Assembly: GCA_003228965.1 (NCBI GenBank)
Contig: QIGP01000062.1
Coordinates: 1 to 8,095 of the forward strand
DNA length: 8,095 nucleotides
DNA from: Gammaproteobacteria bacterium
GTDB lineage: Bacteria; Pseudomonadota; Gammaproteobacteria; Steroidobacterales; SZUA-146
Reading direction: 5' to 3'
Shown: positions 4,921-8,095 of the stretch, piece by piece
Layout of the letters: each line of letters starts with the position of its first letter
Numbering within the stretch: the first letter of the stretch is position 1
Translations under genes and position numbers: made by a program
The notes under the pieces: model-generated
What the model was told of the DNA's origin: nothing
Databases searched by the model: none
What the model saw: only the letters and a program-made list of their open reading frames with translations

Positions 4921-5325
4921 TAGTAACTCGATAATCAAATATTGCACCGTAGTAGAACCCACGTTTAATACTTCGTGCCACTTGGTACCGTCGCTTGTGT
5001 AGTGACTGCCCGTTGCAAGGTTAACTACGCGCGTGCCGCTTTCGTCGTGCAGTTGCATGCTACCGCCTGAAAGTGCGTAACCCACATGTGGCGCGTGAAA
5101 ATGCTTTTCGTGGCCGACTCCCGGTGGGAACGTGCACTTAAGCACTCTTTGCGTCAAAGTAAGTTCAAGCTGCTCGCATACGGGCGTGCCTTTCCAGCCT
5201 GCTTCGAGAGGGTCCGGGAGCTGTACATTCTCGACCAAAGACTGGCCAGTAGATGTACAGGCGCTTGTGATGCCGGCACACATAAGGAGGCTCAGCGTAG
5301 TGCGTAAAATGTGTTTTGGCGTCAT
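4918..5325 (-). CDS. Small cupin-fold lipoprotein
   Basis: From ATG 5325 the product is 135 residues. The N-terminus is a signal peptide (ILRTTLSLLMCAGI) with a plausible lipobox TSAC, C23, so the protein is probably an envelope lipoprotein. Residues about 55-135 are one cupin domain. Motif 1 is GHEKHFHAPHVGYALSGG, with H72, H75, H77 and H80 as possible metal ligands, but the usual Glu is missing (V81/G82 at that place). Motif 2 is KWHEVLN, with H117 and N121. The substrate cannot be read from the sequence; single-domain cupins may be enzymes, metal binders or sensors. The reading frame stays open upstream to 5592, but that extension crosses the terminator of the next gene and the end of its coding region, so I reject it. 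No ribosome site is evident. C40-region cysteines C50 and C64 could pair in the periplasm. Confidence 0.8.
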   Translation of the reverse strand: MTPKHILRTTLSLLMCAGITSACTSTGQSLVENVQLPDPLEAGWKGTPVCEQLELTLTQRVLKCTFPPGVGHEKHFHAPHVGYALSGGSMQLHDESGTRVVNLATGSHYTSDGTKWHEVLNVGSTTVQYLIIELL

Positions 5326-5331
5326 ATGAAA

Positions 5332-5395
5332 GCGTACGTGGCATGTAAGAAAAGAAGAGCGTACGCAGAGTTTAGTGAGTACACAAGCTGCGTAC
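5332..5395. repeat. Three copies of GCGTAC upstream of the cupin gene
   Basis: GCGTAC occurs at 5332-5337, 5359-5364 (within the palindrome GCGTACGC, 5359-5366) and 5390-5395, spaced 27 and 31 bp apart, the nearest 6 bp before the cupin ATG. Clustering of a 6-mer in 64 bp suggests binding sites for one regulator, though the last copies also fall where the promoter should be. I found no convincing -10/-35 pair here. Confidence 0.3.
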
Positions 5396-5436
5396 CTCAC
5401 GATCTTGCCATTCGTCCTTTGTCGCTCTCGCACGCA

Positions 5437-5463
5437 CAAGAAAACCCCGCCGAAACGGGGCTT
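5437..5463 (-). terminator. Rho-independent terminator of the BNR-propeller gene
   Basis: On the - strand the stem CCCCG / CGGGG (5456-5460 and 5445-5449) with loop TTTCGG is followed at once by TTTTCTTG. It lies 50 nt after the stop codon of the large secreted-protein gene and so separates it from the cupin gene downstream on the same strand. This is the best terminator in the window. Confidence 0.85.
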
Positions 5464-5470
5464 TCCTGGT

Positions 5471-5486
5471 ACCTGGTTTAACAGGT
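5471..5486. repeat. Second hairpin in the 3' region of the BNR-propeller gene
   Basis: ACCTG (5471-5475) and CAGGT (5482-5486) form a 5-bp stem with loop GTTTAA, between the stop codon and the main terminator. There is no T-run next to it, so it is likelier an RNA-stabilising stem than a terminator. Confidence 0.35.
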
Positions 5487-5509
5487 CTTCTTGGTTAGAA
5501 GGACTACTG

Positions 5510-8095
5510 TTAGTTAGTGGCGCCAGGTCCTGGAGGTAGCAGGAAGAACCCAGGGAAGATTGAGTAGTCGGCGAAGTTACAGACTCCGTCACCGTTCAAA
5601 TCTTCATCGACATCGCCGCAAGCGGTGTTAAAGGTTGCGGTCCAGGCGGTAATGTCCAGGAAGTTAACGACGCCGTTGTTATCAAGGTCCGGATCGCAGA
5701 TGTTACCGAAACCGTCACCATTGGTGTCGCGCTGATCGACGTTGGCTACTGCAGAACAGTTGTCAATGTCGTCAGTCACGCCGTCACCGTCGCTGTCTAC
5801 AACGGTATCAGCAATAGCTGGCACCAGACACCATTCGTTTAGCGTACCCGTATCGCCGCCTGCGTTGTCGCTGACGTTGAGCGTCCATGTGCCAGCCAGG
5901 TCTTCGCCGTTAAACCCGGACAGCGGGTTTTCAGGAATCAAAGAGCCGGTAAGCGCAGGTGCTGGAGCACATTCTGTTTCAACAGGTAGAGCACCAGCGT
6001 CGTCCATCGTGGCATCGACGTCGTTATTGCTGCAACCAAACGTAGAGGCCGGGAAGCCTGGGCGATCGATCATGACAACACTGGTTCCGGTGTCGGTGTG
6101 TGTCAACGTGAAGATCAGGTCACCCACATAGGTGTGAGTTGCATCGATGCTTACGTTCAAGTCAGTCAGTTCACCACCTAGCGCAATATTCGCAGAACTG
6201 TCGAGACCGACCGTGTTGTTCTCCGGAATGGCCGCACCAGACACGACACAGACAATGTTCTGTGTGGTGAAAGAAGATACGGCTGAAGGAGTGTTGTTAC
6301 CACACGCGTTGCTAGCGCTTACACGCCAGTAGTAGGTGGTAAGCGGCGCTAAACTTGCCTGTAGGGTGTAGCTTGTACCGGTGACCTGGTCAGCTGCAAT
6401 CAGATTGTTGAAATCAGCATCGGAGGCGATTTCGATAGTGTACGTCGCAGCCTGTGCGCTTGCCGCCCAAGTGAAAGTCGGTGAAGAAGACTGTTCGAGT
6501 GCACCGTTTGCAGGAGAAACCAGAGCTACCGTGTTCGGAGCCTGAGTTGACACGCTAAGAACCAGTTGAGCTGCCCTTGATTTCGTTCCTGAAGTACCGG
6601 TGACGTCGACGTTATAAGTTCCGGCGGGACCCGCGGCTGTGTTGCCTACGGTAAGCGTTGAGGTGCCGGCTGGCGTCACTGGATTTGTGCTGAACGTTGC
6701 AGTCATACCTGCTGGTATACCAGACGCGCTCAGAGTTACCGGGTCGCTGAAGCCCAGAGCTTGCCCAACTTCAATACCGTACGTAGCTGAAGTAGGTGCA
6801 CAGACGTCTTGAATCGAGTTGGTGCTGGTGAGAAAGAAGTCCGGTTCAAAGACGTTTTCGTCGAAGTAGACGTTAGGATCGTTGTGGCCACTGTTTACTT
6901 TACGGTCATCCGCCCATTGCAAGAACACGGATGTAGCGGTTTGCAACTGTTGGTCGTAGTCGCCGTGGTAGCAAGCGGCCAGACCTGGGTCGATGTAAAT
7001 AGGTGATGATTCATCACTAATACGTTCGTTAGGACCAAATGATGCGCCGCCGTCTTCCGACATAGCTGCATAGTAATCAGTGAACAGATTGTTGCTGTCG
7101 AGACGTCGGTCGTACCACGCCACTACAATGCGCCCTGTTGGGCCAGCACTGAGACTTGGGAAGAACTGGTCGGTGGTTGTTGCGTCGTCGTTGACGCGAA
7201 TTTCGGGCAACCACGTGGCACCCATGTCGGTTGAACGGCGGTAGTACACGTCAATTACGTCGCCAACGTCACGAGCATCGGGGTCGCGGGTATAAACCAC
7301 GTGCAAATCACCGTTTGGTGTCACCGCAATTTGAGGTGAAGACAAGTAGCGAATGTTACCGTTCAAAGCAGGACGGCCACAGCTTGCGGTAGGACCTGCT
7401 TGATACGGGCTAATGCCTGAAGTCAGCGGGTTGGTAAGCCGAGTGAACGAGTCGCCGCCGTCATCGGAACGGGCAACCTCAATGTCCATTGGACCACTGA
7501 AGAACGGGTTCCAGCGAACCCAGGCCACGTACAGTCGACCATCGGTAGTGATGATTGGGTAGGCACCCTGGGTCGAGCTGCCTACGTCACTTAGCGCAAC
7601 AGGCGTTGACCAGTTAATGGCGTCGTCACTGTACGTAGCGTAAATGCGAGCGTCGTCGAAGTTAATCCACACCAGGTGCATACGACCGTAGTAATCGCTG
7701 CTGAGCGTATTGTCGATGGCCAGAAGTTCTTTGTCGTCTGAGCCGCCAACGTGGCCGAGTGAGTTTAGCGTAAACGTTTGACAGTCGTCGGTTGAGCGAT
7801 ATACGCCAAGGCCGTCGCTGTGCAGAGTTGCGAGGTAAAAATTACCGTCTGCTTTTCGCCAGGTCATGCTTGGGTCGCCGAAGCTGTTGGCGTCGAAGGC
7901 GCCGTTGTCAGTAAATGACACACCGTTGTCGGTGGAGCGCGAAAAGCCGGTGAAGCCACCGCCTGCAGTTACACCACTAAAGGCGTCGTTATAGCCTGAA
8001 CAGATAGTGCCCGTGGTTTCACTGACGGCCAGTGAAGTTTCGCTTTGAGTTTGCGTCGCGCCGGTTTCGCCGGTGTCGTCGTTCACTTCAACGTC
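5510..8095 (-). CDS. Secreted BNR/Asp-box beta-propeller protein with P-domain and dockerin-like end (N-terminus outside window)
   Basis: The frame is open to the window edge, so the start and signal peptide are missing; 861 residues are visible. A GTG at 8084-8086 is in frame but is only an internal Val. Visible residues about 20-420 form a sialidase-like propeller with six Asp-box motifs S-x-D-x-G-x-[ST]-[FW] or close variants: STDNGVSF, STDDCQTF, YSDDAINW, RSDDGGDSF, STDMGATW and SEDGGASF. Then come an Ig-like region (about 430-515), a fibronectin-III-like region (about 520-610, ending YYWRVSASNACG) and a proprotein-convertase P-domain (about 615-758; VGDLIFTLTH, LAGTWTLNVSDNAGGDTG, LNEWCL). 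Next is a thrombospondin type 3-like calcium stretch (DSDGDGVTDDIDNC), and finally two dockerin-type EF-hand loops 29 residues apart before PPGPGATN. The sialidase arginine triad and catalytic residues are not evident to me, so I call it a glycan- or protein-binding surface protein, not a proven sialidase. A good terminator follows. Confidence 0.85.
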   Translation of the reverse strand, partial: DVEVNDDTGETGATQTQSETSLAVSETTGTICSGYNDAFSGVTAGGGFTGFSRSTDNGVSFTDNGAFDANSFGDPSMTWRKADGNFYLATLHSDGLGVYRSTDDCQTFTLNSLGHVGGSDDKELLAIDNTLSSDYYGRMHLVWINFDDARIYATYSDDAINWSTPVALSDVGSSTQGAYPIITTDGRLYVAWVRWNPFFSGPMDIEVARSDDGGDSFTRLTNPLTSGISPYQAGPTASCGRPALNGNIRYLSSPQIAVTPNGDLHVVYTRDPDARDVGDVIDVYYRRSTDMGATWLPEIRVNDDATTTDQFFPSLSAGPTGRIVVAWYDRRLDSNNLFTDYYAAMSEDGGASFGPNERISDESSPIYIDPGLAACYHGDYDQQLQTATSVFLQWADDRKVNSGHNDPNVYFDENVFEPDFFLTSTNSIQDVCAPTSATYGIEVGQALGFSDPVTLSASGIPAGMTATFSTNPVTPAGTSTLTVGNTAAGPAGTYNVDVTGTSGTKSRAAQLVLSVSTQAPNTVALVSPANGALEQSSSPTFTWAASAQAATYTIEIASDADFNNLIAADQVTGTSYTLQASLAPLTTYYWRVSASNACGNNTPSAVSSFTTQNIVCVVSGAAIPENNTVGLDSSANIALGGELTDLNVSIDATHTYVGDLIFTLTHTDTGTSVVMIDRPGFPASTFGCSNNDVDATMDDAGALPVETECAPAPALTGSLIPENPLSGFNGEDLAGTWTLNVSDNAGGDTGTLNEWCLVPAIADTVVDSDGDGVTDDIDNCSAVANVDQRDTNGDGFGNICDPDLDNNGVVNFLDITAWTATFNTACGDVDEDLNGDGVCNFADYSIFPGFFLLPPGPGATN

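Noticed and set aside
5326..5592. Upstream extension of the cupin frame on the - strand
   Set aside because: It runs through a strong terminator and the 3' end of the BNR-propeller gene, and would bury the lipoprotein signal peptide in mid-protein.
5742..6131. 129-codon + strand frame (and smaller ones at 6147-6332 and 6809-7006) opposite the BNR-propeller gene
   Set aside because: Low-complexity Ser/Val/Pro-rich translations typical of the antisense of a repetitive Asp/Gly/Thr-rich gene; no domain or start signal.
8084..8086. GTG as the true start of the large - strand gene
   Set aside because: The frame continues open to the window edge, no signal peptide follows the GTG for a clearly secreted protein, and the residues after it look like interior sequence.

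Overview
The window looks like chromosomal DNA of a free-living, probably marine, gammaproteobacterium with middling GC. This rests on a DsbC-type disulfide isomerase, a full-length three-part Ada protein, outer-membrane and lipoprotein genes typical of a Gram-negative envelope, and a secreted multidomain protein ending in tandem EF-hand loops and a PPGPG tail. Nothing here fixes the genus. I see no tRNA, rRNA, CRISPR array, insertion sequence or phage gene.

Layout. (1) Positions 1-248 hold the 3' end of a dsbC-like gene on the + strand, followed by a hairpin. (2) Positions 395-1444 hold ada on the - strand, convergent with dsbC. (3) Positions 1445-1797 are a gene-free divergent region with dyads and weak promoter candidates. 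(4) Positions 1798-4898 hold four + strand genes: a TlpA-like periplasmic thioredoxin, a 71-residue DUF4266 lipoprotein ending in GGGGCGCN, a DUF3570 outer-membrane beta-barrel protein, and a divergent ApbE-like flavin transferase. The first three are tightly packed (a 5-nt gap, then a probable 14-nt overlap); the ApbE-like gene follows after about 140 nt. (5) Positions 4918-5325 hold a small - strand cupin lipoprotein, tail to tail with the ApbE-like gene. (6) Positions 5437-5486 hold a clear rho-independent terminator and a second hairpin. They serve (7) a large - strand gene, 5510 to the window edge, for a secreted BNR/Asp-box propeller protein with Ig/FnIII-like, P-domain, thrombospondin-3-like and dockerin-like modules.

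The most interesting unit is the four-gene set at 1798-4898. To my knowledge the families DUF4266 and DUF3570 have no settled function, and they recur together with a thioredoxin and an ApbE-type protein. The set reads like an envelope redox or cofactor-attachment system: a thiol reductant, a small outer-membrane lipoprotein with a Gly-Cys tail, an outer-membrane barrel, and a flavin-transferase-fold enzyme. That enzyme lacks the usual metal-binding Asp and any visible export signal. How the parts interact is inference. All family assignments are from recognition of motifs, not from a database search.
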